Positions 1 through 7,537 of a stretch of 64,000 nucleotides of DNA are shown in pieces. Each line of letters begins with the position of its first letter. The stretch's first letter is position 1. This stretch comes from Bacillota bacterium. Its GTDB lineage: Bacteria > Bacillota > Clostridia > Lachnospirales > CAG-274. A model generated the notes under the pieces. The model did no database searches. It saw only the letters and a list, made by a program, of their open reading frames with translations, and was not told where the DNA came from. Location: the NCBI GenBank assembly GCA_017460805.1, contig JAFUAF010000061.1, positions 1-64,000 of the forward strand, in the 5' to 3' direction. The position numbers and the translations under genes are program-made.

Positions 1-77
1 CCTCTTCAAATGATGATATTTTCTTGATTATAAGAATTGTCGAAGCAAAAATCAAATTTAAAGCTAAATGGTTTGCA

Positions 78-150
78 GGAACGGTCGGACAACTTGCAAA
101 AAGCACTTAAAAACGGGATTTTTTCAGCAGTCTCGAACCGTTCCCTGTCT
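78..150. repeat. Left-flank copy of REP-like GACGGTTC/GAACCGTC repeat
   Basis: GGAACGGT at 78-85 and GAACCGTTCC at 135-144 can pair across a loop of about 49 bases, and GAACCGTTCCCTGTCT (135-150) is nearly identical to GAACCGTCCCCCTGTCT on the far side of the next gene (1428-1444). It looks like a decayed member of the same palindromic repeat family. Confidence 0.45.
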
Positions 151-183
151 CCATTTTCTAATTCCAAAGGAGGATGGCTGGGC

Positions 184-1182
184 ATGGGAAGAAAATTAAA
201 TGATAAAATTCATTTTATCACTATTATTCTTGTATTAGTAATCGGAATATTCAAAATATCGGAAGTATCTGCTGAGGACAATTATCATAATGAGATATAT
301 TATTATGATATGGGCATTGATGTTCAAGATTATATCGCTAATAATCTTAGTATGAATAATCTGCATAGTCTTAAAGGAAATTTAGAATTATTCAAATTTA
401 GTGAAGTAGGCAATAGCTTAGTATGTGAATCCGATACTCATAAATTTGTTGACTCGGAAATTGATGATGAATTTGGTGTTTTTTGGAGCAATGGATACTA
501 TCTGAATAATTCTGATTTTATAAAGTATTTAGATGAATCATATTTGGCAAAATTTCTTTTGAGAAATGGAATTGACTGTAAAATCAAGGAAAGGTGTATA
601 CTAAATCTTGCACCTATGATAATTTATATTGACTCAGATATAGGTGATTTCTTGATAACAGTTGAGTGTTATGATTATGATTCCGATTTGATATTATATG
701 ATGATTACAGAAACATGAATTTTTTGTCAAAAGACGAATATAAAAATATGTTTTCACTTTCGTGGAAAGATTTACATATCGATGATAAAAATGTTACATC
801 TGTTCTTTTTGCTACAAGATATCATATATATGTTCCAATACGTTATACAATCGGAAGCTATGTTGATGATATAATATGGGATGAAGAAACAAGGTCTGTC
901 AATTTACTTAAGGATAAAAAGGTTTATATTTTAAAGCATCTTGATGATACGGGATATTTATACCTCACGGGTAATGAAATGAATGATTGGAAGATATGCG
1001 ATTTGCCGCAGACATATCCTGTTTTTTATAATGACAGGATATATATTTCAATAGATTCGTTTATAGGCATAATGAATGGTTTGGGGATTGATTTGGATTA
1101 TTATGTTATGGAGGATGGATTGTATATTGAAGAAATTCAAAGAAGTCATACAGGCGATGGTTCTATGTATGAGTTGAAATAG
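184..1182 (+). CDS. AT-rich exported protein of unknown function with a C-terminal copper-amine-oxidase-N-like fold
   Basis: Seen: 332 residues from an ATG at 184 preceded by AAAGGAGG at 166-173; the frame is open back to 37, but only 184 has a good ribosome site. The N-terminus has a basic start followed by a hydrophobic stretch (ITIILVLVIGIF) ending near VSAED, so it is exported or membrane anchored. The C-terminal third contains YVPIRYTIGSYVDDIIWDEE, which matches the VPlR...G..V.WD pattern of Cu_amine_oxidN1 domains; such domains are common in secreted Firmicutes proteins and do not imply oxidase activity. Base composition is clearly more AT-rich than the neighbours, with Lys/Asn/Tyr/Ile/Asp-rich codons. 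The gene is bracketed by related GAACCGT(T/C)CCC repeats at about 135-152 and 1428-1446. Inference: recently acquired secreted protein; function unknown. Confidence 0.7.
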   Translation: MGRKLNDKIHFITIILVLVIGIFKISEVSAEDNYHNEIYYYDMGIDVQDYIANNLSMNNLHSLKGNLELFKFSEVGNSLVCESDTHKFVDSEIDDEFGVFWSNGYYLNNSDFIKYLDESYLAKFLLRNGIDCKIKERCILNLAPMIIYIDSDIGDFLITVECYDYDSDLILYDDYRNMNFLSKDEYKNMFSLSWKDLHIDDKNVTSVLFATRYHIYVPIRYTIGSYVDDIIWDEETRSVNLLKDKKVYILKHLDDTGYLYLTGNEMNDWKICDLPQTYPVFYNDRIYISIDSFIGIMNGLGIDLDYYVMEDGLYIEEIQRSHTGDGSMYELK

Positions 1183-1488
1183 CTCAAGGCGAGTGTGCAA
1201 AAGCTGCCCCTAATGCCAACATTTACACAGGCATTTTCCCTGCATACCTCTTCCCCAAATTTAATGCACAAACGAAAGAGGGTGTTTTATGCAAAATATC
1301 ATATATACATACTACAAAACGCAGGAGGACAGGGGACGGTTCTTCGTCCCGCCCGCTGTTTAAGCGGATTCGGGTCATACAGTAAGAGACAGCGGGGACG
1401 GTTCTACTGTCTCTCCTGAGACAGATAGAACCGTCCCCCTGTCTCAGTAATATCGTGAACGACTAATCATTTTTGTCGTTCACGATAA
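1183..1488. repeat. Gene-poor spacer with a cluster of REP-like hairpins
   Basis: No credible gene in this 306-base stretch. It holds GGGACG/CGTCCC (1333-1338 and 1345-1350), a strong hairpin with GGGGACGGTTCTA...CTGTCTC (1394-1413) opposite GAGACAG...TAGAACCGTCCCC (1418-1438), about 20 paired bases with one bulge, and a separate perfect 12-bp palindrome ATCGTGAACGAC/GTCGTTCACGAT (1452-1463 and 1475-1486). Hairpins carrying GACGGTTC/TGTCTC are recalled as intergenic REP-like repeats in several Clostridia; that family assignment is from memory and unchecked. Confidence 0.6.
1452..1486. repeat. Perfect 12-bp inverted repeat downstream of the YjbR-EVE gene
   Basis: ATCGTGAACGAC (1452-1463), an 11-base loop, and GTCGTTCACGAT (1475-1486) form a perfect stem three bases from the stop of the minus-strand gene ending at 1489. 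There is no U-tract on either strand, so it is not a standard intrinsic terminator. It may be a 3' stabilising hairpin or a protein-binding palindrome. Confidence 0.5.
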
Positions 1489-2223
1489 CTACAGATCGCG
1501 GCTTAAACTCTTGGGTATGCCCCTCGGACCTCTGACAGCGTGAATATCATATTTTTCGTTCAATACATCAAAAGTGAATTTATCGTAAGGGTAGCGTTTT
1601 TCAAGTTTTATCTGCATAAGGGCGGGAATATGCACATTCGGATTGCTGCCCTTGTAGGCGATATCGGTCTTTGTGACCTTACATTTGAATAAGATCGCGG
1701 AGACAGGCGCGGCAACGTACATAAAAACGGTGTCGCCCTTTTTTATGCCTTTGCCCTGTTTCCAGACTATCTCGTTTTCGGCTTCAAATGCACCGATAAC
1801 ATCATAAAACTTGGGGTTTGCGGGAATTATCCATTCTTTGGGCGGGCGGGTTTTGTCCTTTGTCTTTTTGGATGCCGTCACATTGAAACTTTCATCAATA
1901 AGCATACAAACTTCGTCAAAGTCCACCGTGCCGTCAAGCAAAACGGATATCCAGTTTCCGCGGCTTATATGATAGCCCCTGAAAATGCCCTCTTGTTGAA
2001 TAAGAATATCACGCTTTAAACCGTCACTTAGTTTAAGATTTATTATATCGACAAATTCGTCTCCGTCAAGGCCTAATTTTTTCCTTTGTATATCCATTGT
2101 CAGCGCAAACCATTTTTGATTGTCCGCATGACGGAAAACGGCGTAGTCAGGGTATCTGTACCACGGATATTCTTCCTTTGCTTTATATTTTGCTTTTATA
2201 TATTCAAATATTTTCTCTCTCAT
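1489..2223 (-). CDS. MmcQ/YjbR-family protein fused to a C-terminal EVE/PUA-like domain
   Basis: Seen: 244 residues. Residues 1-115 match the MmcQ/YjbR (CyaY-like) fold, including YPDYAVFRH, KWFALTMDI and the GYHISRGNWISVLLDG segment. Residues about 128-200 (WIIPANPKFYDVIGAF, IVWKQGKGIKKGDTVFMYVA) have the tryptophan-rich opening and KxGDxVxxY core of EVE/PUA-like domains. Known: YjbR-type proteins are small presumed DNA-binding proteins; EVE domains belong to the PUA superfamily and in studied members recognise modified bases. Inference: a nucleic-acid-binding protein, molecular role unknown. It is monocistronic, flanked by REP-like hairpins downstream and a MITE-like element upstream, so it sits in a variable region. 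Confidence 0.75.
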   Translation of the reverse strand: MREKIFEYIKAKYKAKEEYPWYRYPDYAVFRHADNQKWFALTMDIQRKKLGLDGDEFVDIINLKLSDGLKRDILIQQEGIFRGYHISRGNWISVLLDGTVDFDEVCMLIDESFNVTASKKTKDKTRPPKEWIIPANPKFYDVIGAFEAENEIVWKQGKGIKKGDTVFMYVAAPVSAILFKCKVTKTDIAYKGSNPNVHIPALMQIKLEKRYPYDKFTFDVLNEKYDIHAVRGPRGIPKSLSRDL

Positions 2224-2537
2224 TGTTTCTCCTTAGGGCACCTCAAAAAATTAGGATAAAGCCAAACGCTCGGTCATTGCCTCGCGCAGAGGCAGATAGA
2301 ATTTTCAAGAACAATGAAATCCTCTGCGCGAGGCAATGACCGAGCGACCGAAAGCATAGCAAAACAGCTATGTTGAGGGAGATTGAAGCAGCTATAGGAG
2401 ATTATAGCAAGTTTGGCAAAATTATCATTTTTAGAGGTGCCCTTTATTTGTAATAATTATGAAACTTGTATTTTTATCTGTATTATATTATAATATAAGT
2501 TGGATATATTGTAAATAATTTTTTGGAGGTACTAAAT
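2224..2537. mobile_element. MITE-like element and nrdR leader
   Basis: A 314-base gap without a gene. Terminal inverted repeats AGGGCACCTC (2235-2244) and GAGGTGCCCT (2434-2443), each followed inward by an A/T-rich run, bound about 209 bases. Inside is a perfect 26-bp inverted repeat (2267-2292 with 2321-2346, starting CGCTCGGTCATTGCC) around a 28-base loop. There is no transposase frame. The TIRs, small size and absence of coding make a non-autonomous MITE the best reading; target duplication is unclear (TTA-like on the left, TTTA on the right). The remaining bases up to nrdR are AT-rich and presumably contain its promoter. Confidence 0.55.
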
Positions 2538-2999
2538 ATGCGATGTCCGTTTTGCGGAAATATAGATACAAAAGTCATAGATACTCGTGCAATGGAGGAT
2601 AATTCCGCTATCCGCCGCCGCCGTATGTGCGAAAAATGCAACGAGCGTTTTACAACTTACGAAAGGGTGGACACCATTCCTCTTACCGTTATCAAGGCCG
2701 ATAACACGCGCGAGAGTTTTGACCGCGAGAAACTTGTAAAAGGCATAATGATGAGCTGCAACAAGCGCCCTGTTTCGGTCGAGGATATCGAAAATATGGT
2801 AAATGATATCGAAAACCAGGCGGTGAATACCATGCGCAGGGAAATTTCAAGCAAGGAACTCGGCGAAATGGTAATGGAACGCCTTAAAGACTTGGATGAT
2901 GTTGCTTATGTGCGTTTTGCATCGGTATACAGAAAGTTCAAGGATATTGACAGTTTTATGAAAGAACTGAGCAAAATTCTTGACGACAGAAAAAGCTGA
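2538..2999 (+). CDS. nrdR: Transcriptional repressor NrdR
   Basis: Seen: 153 residues, start ATG at 2538 with GGAGG at 2525-2529; an upstream in-frame TTG at 2523 overlaps the ribosome site and is rejected. The N-terminus is a zinc ribbon (CPFCGN...CEKCNERFTTYE), followed by an ATP-cone domain with the typical FDREKLVKGI and SSKELGEMVMERL segments. Known: NrdR senses (d)ATP and represses ribonucleotide reductase genes by binding NrdR boxes. Such boxes lie upstream of nrdD at 20737-20783 in this window, giving a direct target. Only 14 bases separate it from the following membrane-protein gene. Confidence 0.96.
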   Translation: MRCPFCGNIDTKVIDTRAMEDNSAIRRRRMCEKCNERFTTYERVDTIPLTVIKADNTRESFDREKLVKGIMMSCNKRPVSVEDIENMVNDIENQAVNTMRREISSKELGEMVMERLKDLDDVAYVRFASVYRKFKDIDSFMKELSKILDDRKS

Positions 3000-3013
3000 T
3001 CGGAGACAGAACG

Positions 3014-4648
3014 ATGGAAAACTCTCGTTTTATAAACGCCATAAGAAAAAATCTGCCCGTTATCGCAAGGCTGGTTATAGTAATACCCATGCTTTATATT
3101 ATGCTTTCACTTACAATGAACGCCTTTTTGCATACCACGGGCATGGAGATCGTGCATGATGGGGATGGAGTAAGCAATGTCGTCAATGAAATACGCGTCG
3201 GATGGGAAACCGTGGTTTATTACAATGACGATCTGCTTGCAAATATTTTCTGGCTGTGTGTTTTTTTACTGGTCACGGTAGTTTTTCTTACCAAAGTAAA
3301 AAACATAAAATTAAAATATCAGCTTATTTTTATTTTTTTGTGGACTTTTATTTGGGGCTATGTGTGGGTACATTCGTCAATGGTCGCTCCTACGGAGGAC
3401 TCCATGCTGGTCACAAATGCTTCGGCGGATTTTGCAAAAAATAATTTTGACAAATTGACAGGGACTGACCGATATTTTAAAAATTACTCGTTTCAGCTTG
3501 GCTATGTTTTTTTAAATGAGATATTCATAAGGATATACCTCTTGTTCAAGGAGTATGAAAACCTTATTTTTTTACAGGTGATAAACGTATTTTTCCTTGC
3601 GGCAAGCTATGTCGGTATCTTGCTTATAAACGGCAAAGTTTTTGAAGATAAAAGGGTATGTATGCTGACGGCTCTCATTCTTGCGGTAAGCATTGCGCCC
3701 ATAATTTCCGCTACATTTTTATACGGCATTATTCCGGGCTTTTGTTTCGGCGTATGGTCGATATATATGCTGCTTGTTTTTATGGACAGCGAAAAGACAA
3801 AAATGAAAGTTATTTCGGGTATCTTGTCTGCCGTATTTCTTATGCTTGCGGTAATGATAAAGACAAATAATATGATAGTTGCCGTTGCCGCTTCGGGCAT
3901 AGCCATTGTCGGCATGACAAAAAAAGGCAGAGCACTTCCCGATTTAATTTATCTGATAATTGCGGTGGTGCTGTGCAGTTCGATATCTTCGGCCATAGCA
4001 GGGATGTACGAAAAACGCTCGGGCGCAGACCTCGGTGAACCCGTACCTTTTGTATCGTGGTTTTCACTCGGTATGAACGAGGCTTCAAATGCACCGGGCT
4101 GGTACAATATCGGCGCAACGGTAGGTAATTTCGAGGCGAATGAGTTCGATCCCGAAAGGGCATCAAAAAGTTCCAAAGAACACATAAAAGAGCGTATTGA
4201 ATACTTCAAGGAAAACCCGCAGTACGCAAAAGACTTTTTCTACAAAAAATTTGTGTCGCAATGGAACGAGACCTCATATCAGAGTATTTGGAACAATACG
4301 ATTCGCGGTCAGTACGAGGATAAGAAACCGCTTGCGGATTGGTTTTGCAATAAGCACGAAAAGGGCGTAAAACGCTATATGGATATATATGCGCAGTTTG
4401 TGTTTTTTGCCGTGTTTATCGGGCTTTTGTTTCTGCTTAAAGACAACAATTTCAATGCGGCGATATTCCCGCTTATCATTCTCGGCGGTGTTTTGTATCA
4501 CATAATGGCAGAAGCAAAATCCCAGTATGCAATGCCTTATTTTATACTTATGTCGGGTTTCGCCGCCTACGGACTTTGCAGGCTTTACGATATGCTTGCA
4601 GAAAAATACGGCAAAACAAAATTTTTTAAAATTATCGGCAGAATATGA
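3014..4648 (+). CDS. Polytopic membrane protein, GT-C-type glycosyltransferase-like
   Basis: Seen: 544 residues with about 10-12 hydrophobic segments. After the second or third segment comes a large outside loop with PTEDSMLVTNASADFAKNNF and YFKNYSFQLGYVFLNEI, which resembles the acidic-loop and Y(P/S)xQxG pattern of Clostridial GT-39/PMT_2-like membrane proteins. Known: that family uses polyprenyl-phosphate sugars to glycosylate cell-envelope targets. Inference: envelope glycosyltransferase; acceptor unknown. It follows nrdR by 14 bases without a terminator and is closed by the terminator at 4664-4697. Confidence 0.6.
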   Translation: MENSRFINAIRKNLPVIARLVIVIPMLYIMLSLTMNAFLHTTGMEIVHDGDGVSNVVNEIRVGWETVVYYNDDLLANIFWLCVFLLVTVVFLTKVKNIKLKYQLIFIFLWTFIWGYVWVHSSMVAPTEDSMLVTNASADFAKNNFDKLTGTDRYFKNYSFQLGYVFLNEIFIRIYLLFKEYENLIFLQVINVFFLAASYVGILLINGKVFEDKRVCMLTALILAVSIAPIISATFLYGIIPGFCFGVWSIYMLLVFMDSEKTKMKVISGILSAVFLMLAVMIKTNNMIVAVAASGIAIVGMTKKGRALPDLIYLIIAVVLCSSISSAIAGMYEKRSGADLGEPVPFVSWFSLGMNEASNAPGWYNIGATVGNFEANEFDPERASKSSKEHIKERIEYFKENPQYAKDFFYKKFVSQWNETSYQSIWNNTIRGQYEDKKPLADWFCNKHEKGVKRYMDIYAQFVFFAVFIGLLFLLKDNNFNAAIFPLIILGGVLYHIMAEAKSQYAMPYFILMSGFAAYGLCRLYDMLAEKYGKTKFFKIIGRI

Positions 4649-4663
4649 CCCGATAATACAAGC

Positions 4664-4697
4664 AAAAGGGCTTCCCATAAAACAGGGAGGCCCTTTT
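4664..4697. terminator. Bidirectional intrinsic terminator between convergent genes
   Basis: AAAAGGGCTTCCC (4664-4676) pairs with GGGAGGCCCTTTT (4685-4697) with one wobble. It has a U-tract on the plus strand and an A-tract that serves as a U-tract on the minus strand. It lies between the stops of the membrane-protein gene (4648) and the minus-strand gene ending at 4702. Confidence 0.85.
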
Positions 4698-4701
4698 AAC
4701 T

Positions 4702-5835
4702 TTAGTTTATGATATATTTTTCAAAAACTTCTTCGTCCCAGTTCATTCTTTCTACGGAAACGGCAATGAGTGCGGGGTTATTATCTTTGCCGTCATTGAT
4801 ATACAGAATATCGGGGTCGCCTGTCCAGTTTGCCATAACTGCGGCTTTTACTTCGGCATCGCTGTGCTGTGACGAAACAAAAAGCAAAATATTGTCCGCA
4901 AAGAAATTCTCGTCATATTTGGCTGTCATTTTGTTTATAACATCCTTGGGTATTTTACCCGATTCATCGTACAGCCAAAGTGTAAAATCAAGTTCTTCCT
5001 TATCTGTAATGACCTCGGGATAGCCGTTTGCAAGTTTATCGGCGTTTTCAAATGCAAAGACCTCGTATTCAAAGGGCAGGGGAGTGAGGTAGTCGGGAGC
5101 GGTCTTTGTTACATCGCCCTGTGTGATATTGGTAACATCGGCCATGAACTTTGCAGAAGGTAATTTTGATGCGTTTTCACCTGCGTAATCTGCCTGTATC
5201 GTATCGCCGACTATCGCATTTTTTGCATCATTGGTAAATACTTGTATATATCCGTATTTTTCGGAATACAGACTGATATTCTTGTCTTTTACATAGGTCA
5301 CAACACCCTCAAAACTTCCGATACGCTTGTATTCGTATGGTACGGCGTTTCTTATATTTTCCCTCAGCTTGTTTATATCCTCGTCGGGAGAATAATATTT
5401 AACTCTCGCTTCACCGAGCTGATTATAGGAACGTGCATAAAATGCGACGGTATCGGGCGTACTTTCGGCACCCTCGACATCGGGAGAGGAGTACGAAGTG
5501 ACGGCAAGACCGTATTCAAACTTGTTTCCTTTTTTGTCAACGACCGTCAATTCGGGAGTATGGCAAAATTCCTCGCTTCCCGCTTCGGGCTTTGAAGAAA
5601 TTGTGTTAAGCCCCGCAATTATATCCTGTCTGTAAGGGTTTGTATCGCTTACGGTCAGAAAAGGCGCATCATTGAGATACATTTCTGTTTTGTCCGTGTA
5701 TTTTGTCGGCAGAGGGACGGCCTGTGTCGGTTTCAGACCCGCTGCAAAGTGCATTACTCCGCCAAGCACTGCCAATGCGGCTGATATAGCAAGCAAAACG
5801 GAAGCCAGAGCAGTTCTTTTAATACTCAACGTCAT
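4702..5835 (-). CDS. Membrane-anchored or secreted protein of the ECF sigma operon, unknown function
   Basis: Seen: 377 residues with one N-terminal transmembrane or signal segment (LASVLLAISAALAVLGGV, about 10-28) and an otherwise soluble, acidic body. No catalytic motif recognised. Its ATG overlaps the stop of the upstream anti-sigma-like gene (5832-5835), implying translational coupling, so the three-gene operon is sigma factor, anti-sigma-like protein, then this protein. Inference: an extracytoplasmic partner or effector of the sigma/anti-sigma pair, perhaps a sensor; this is based on position only. Confidence 0.6.
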   Translation of the reverse strand: MTLSIKRTALASVLLAISAALAVLGGVMHFAAGLKPTQAVPLPTKYTDKTEMYLNDAPFLTVSDTNPYRQDIIAGLNTISSKPEAGSEEFCHTPELTVVDKKGNKFEYGLAVTSYSSPDVEGAESTPDTVAFYARSYNQLGEARVKYYSPDEDINKLRENIRNAVPYEYKRIGSFEGVVTYVKDKNISLYSEKYGYIQVFTNDAKNAIVGDTIQADYAGENASKLPSAKFMADVTNITQGDVTKTAPDYLTPLPFEYEVFAFENADKLANGYPEVITDKEELDFTLWLYDESGKIPKDVINKMTAKYDENFFADNILLFVSSQHSDAEVKAAVMANWTGDPDILYINDGKDNNPALIAVSVERMNWDEEVFEKYIIN

Positions 5836-6872
5836 TTTTCTCCCTCCAGTCTGTTTTCAATCACATCGCCGTTTTCGTTTACGGCAATATATCCGACAAG
5901 TTTCACACCCTCATAATCAACGGCATTTACATCATCAAAATACTGTGCAATATAGTTTATATCTTCGGCAGTATTTATTTTTGTGCCAAGCTCGCTTAAA
6001 ATTGCGGCTGCGTTTTCGTTTGAAAGAGCAGTGTACCAATAAACGGAAGAATCGCTGCCGCTTTCTTTTACTGCTTTTTCTGTTGCCGTCAGAACTCTTT
6101 CGGACATAGAAAGCGGATATTGTAAAAATGCGCCGTTTTCAAAATCAAAGGTGTTGTATTTGACCGACGGCTGAACACTTTGGACTTCATCCTTATAGAA
6201 ATTTTCTTCTTCGTTTGCAGATTCGGGCATGGAATTGTCCGCCGCCGCATTTTTAGCTTTTGCATCCCGTGTTGAGGCTCCCGCATTTGATGTTGCTGCT
6301 CCCATCGCCGCGCCGCTGTCTGCGGAAAAAGTGTTTAAGTCCTTGTCTTCGGCTTTTTCGGTCAAGTCCGTATCATCCTTTGCGGCTTCCTCGATTCCCG
6401 CAATTTCTGCGGTCGCAGCAAACTGTGTTTCGTTTGTGCTTTCTGTCGGCGCATTATTAGCCTGTGCATCCTGTTTTGTCGATTTTGCATCGGCATTTGA
6501 TGTTGATGCTCCCGCCGCCGCGCCGCTGTCTGCGGAGTAGGTGTTTAAGCCCTCGTCTTCTGCGTTTTTTTGGGCAAAGTCCATATCATTTTCTGCGGCT
6601 TCTTCCGCAAAGTCTGTATCATCATCTGCGGCTTCCTCGTTTTCCGCAATTTCTGCGGTCGCCGCATACTGCGTTTCGTTTATGCTGTTGGCTTTTCCAA
6701 AATCCGTCAAAAGTGCATGACCGACAACGACTACGGCAGCAAAACCCGCGGCGATTCCCGCAAGAGCGGCAAAGTTTATGCGTATCACATTATTTTTTGT
6801 CAAAGGGTCGGCTTCGGCAATATATTTATCGTCTATTTCGCCCATTATCTCAAGCAATTTTTCGGGTGTCAT
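5832..6872 (-). CDS. Putative transmembrane anti-sigma factor with an 82-residue tandem duplication
   Basis: Seen: 346 residues. The cytoplasmic N-terminus (KLLEIMGEIDDKYIAEADP) is the motif at the start of many Clostridial anti-sigma proteins encoded next to ECF sigma genes, followed by a transmembrane segment (about 34-56). The extracellular part begins with two direct repeats of about 82 residues: ETQYAATAEIAENEEAADDD near residue 66 and ETQFAATAEIAGIEEAAKDD near 148, each with a later LNT(Y/F)SADSGAA block; these are Ala/Glu/Asp-rich and probably disordered. A folded C-terminal domain (about 235-346) follows. Its start overlaps the sigma gene stop by four bases (ATGA). Inference: membrane anti-sigma factor that holds the sigma factor until an envelope signal arrives. 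Confidence 0.7.
   Translation of the reverse strand: MTPEKLLEIMGEIDDKYIAEADPLTKNNVIRINFAALAGIAAGFAAVVVVGHALLTDFGKANSINETQYAATAEIAENEEAADDDTDFAEEAAENDMDFAQKNAEDEGLNTYSADSGAAAGASTSNADAKSTKQDAQANNAPTESTNETQFAATAEIAGIEEAAKDDTDLTEKAEDKDLNTFSADSGAAMGAATSNAGASTRDAKAKNAAADNSMPESANEEENFYKDEVQSVQPSVKYNTFDFENGAFLQYPLSMSERVLTATEKAVKESGSDSSVYWYTALSNENAAAILSELGTKINTAEDINYIAQYFDDVNAVDYEGVKLVGYIAVNENGDVIENRLEGEK
6240..6677 (-). repeat. Tandem coding duplication inside the anti-sigma-like gene
   Basis: Two direct repeats of about 246 bases encode the duplicated Ala/Asp/Glu-rich ectodomain segment; the second copy has lost a short block (the FAQKNAEDEG-like part). High similarity of the copies suggests a recent duplication or ongoing slippage. 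Confidence 0.6.
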
Positions 6873-7420
6873 AAATATATCCCCTCCTTTTCAAGTGCGG
6901 CTTTCAGCTGGTCGCGTGTGCGCTTTAAGGTCATTTTTACCTTGCTTTCGCTGAATTTAAAGTCGGCGGCTATCTCACTGACAGGGCTCATATACCAGTA
7001 TCGGCGTACAAAAATTTTACGCTTGTCGGCGGGGAGCTCCGCCAAAAATTTATTCAGACATTCGCGTATCTGGCTTGTATCGCCGTCTTTTTCGGGTGCG
7101 GCAATTATGTCTTTCAGCTCGTCAAGTGCCGCCTCGGTCTGTGTGCCGCCGCGTTTTTGTGCAGTATATCTGTTGTAGATGTTAAGCGCAAGATTTCTTG
7201 TTATCCTGCCCAGAAAAGCCTTTAAGATATTCGGCTTTTGGGGCGGCATACTGTTCCATGCGCGCATGTAGGTATCGCCCGTACATTCTTCTGTGTCCTC
7301 GTTATTGTGCAGGATATTATAAGCTATCGTATGCAGGTAAGCCCCGTATTTTGCCGCTGTCTCCGCTATGGCACGCTCGTTTCTTTTAAAATATAATTCA
7401 ATAATGCTTGTATCGTCCAT
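6869..7420 (-). CDS. ECF-type RNA polymerase sigma factor
   Basis: Seen: 183 residues with region 2 (IIELYFKRNERAI..., YNILHNNEDTEECTGDTYMR AW pattern) and region 4 (LPADKRKIFVRRYWYMSPVSEIA, then FSESKVKMTLKRTRDQLKA, a helix-turn-helix). Length and lack of regions 1 and 3 define the ECF (sigma-70 family group 4) type. It is first in a coupled three-gene operon with an anti-sigma-like protein. A candidate ECF promoter lies just upstream (7445-7470), so autoregulation is likely. Its regulon is unknown. Confidence 0.9.
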   Translation of the reverse strand: MDDTSIIELYFKRNERAIAETAAKYGAYLHTIAYNILHNNEDTEECTGDTYMRAWNSMPPQKPNILKAFLGRITRNLALNIYNRYTAQKRGGTQTEAALDELKDIIAAPEKDGDTSQIRECLNKFLAELPADKRKIFVRRYWYMSPVSEIAADFKFSESKVKMTLKRTRDQLKAALEKEGIYL

Positions 7421-7444
7421 AATTTTTACTCCTTTGTAAATACA

Positions 7445-7470
7445 GACAGTTATTTTTTGAAAAGGTCACA
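7445..7470 (-). promoter_or_regulatory. Candidate ECF-type promoter of the sigma operon
   Basis: Read on the minus strand: TGTGAC (complement of 7465-7470), followed by a CTTTT run, a 16-base spacer, then TGTC (complement of 7445-7448). This resembles the AAC-core minus-35 and GTC-core minus-10 with 16-base spacing of known ECF promoters such as those of sigma-W. It ends about 25 bases before the sigma factor start. Confidence 0.5.
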
Positions 7471-7517
7471 AAAAATAAAAAATTCCCCTCATGTTATTTT
7501 GAGTATAACATAAGGGG
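7466..7517 (-). terminator. Intrinsic terminator of the PL1 pectate lyase gene
   Basis: On the minus strand CCCCTTATGTTAT pairs with ATAACATGAGGGG (positions 7517-7485, one mismatch) and is followed by a T-rich run (7484-7471). It separates the pectate lyase transcript from the downstream sigma operon; the sigma promoter overlaps its U-tract. Confidence 0.8.
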
Positions 7518-7537
7518 ATAAAAATGTCTATCTTATA

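Noticed and set aside
1195..1419. A 74-codon plus-strand frame
   Set aside because: It runs straight through the REP-like hairpins, has no ribosome site and reads as low-complexity basic sequence.
6229..6540. Ala/Ser-rich frame antisense to the anti-sigma gene
   Set aside because: Its composition is the mirror of the Ala/Glu/Asp-rich repeat on the coding strand; no start signals.
4702..7420. Possible two-component or toxin-antitoxin reading of the three coupled genes
   Set aside because: The first product is a clear ECF sigma factor and the second has the anti-sigma N-terminus, which explains the coupling.
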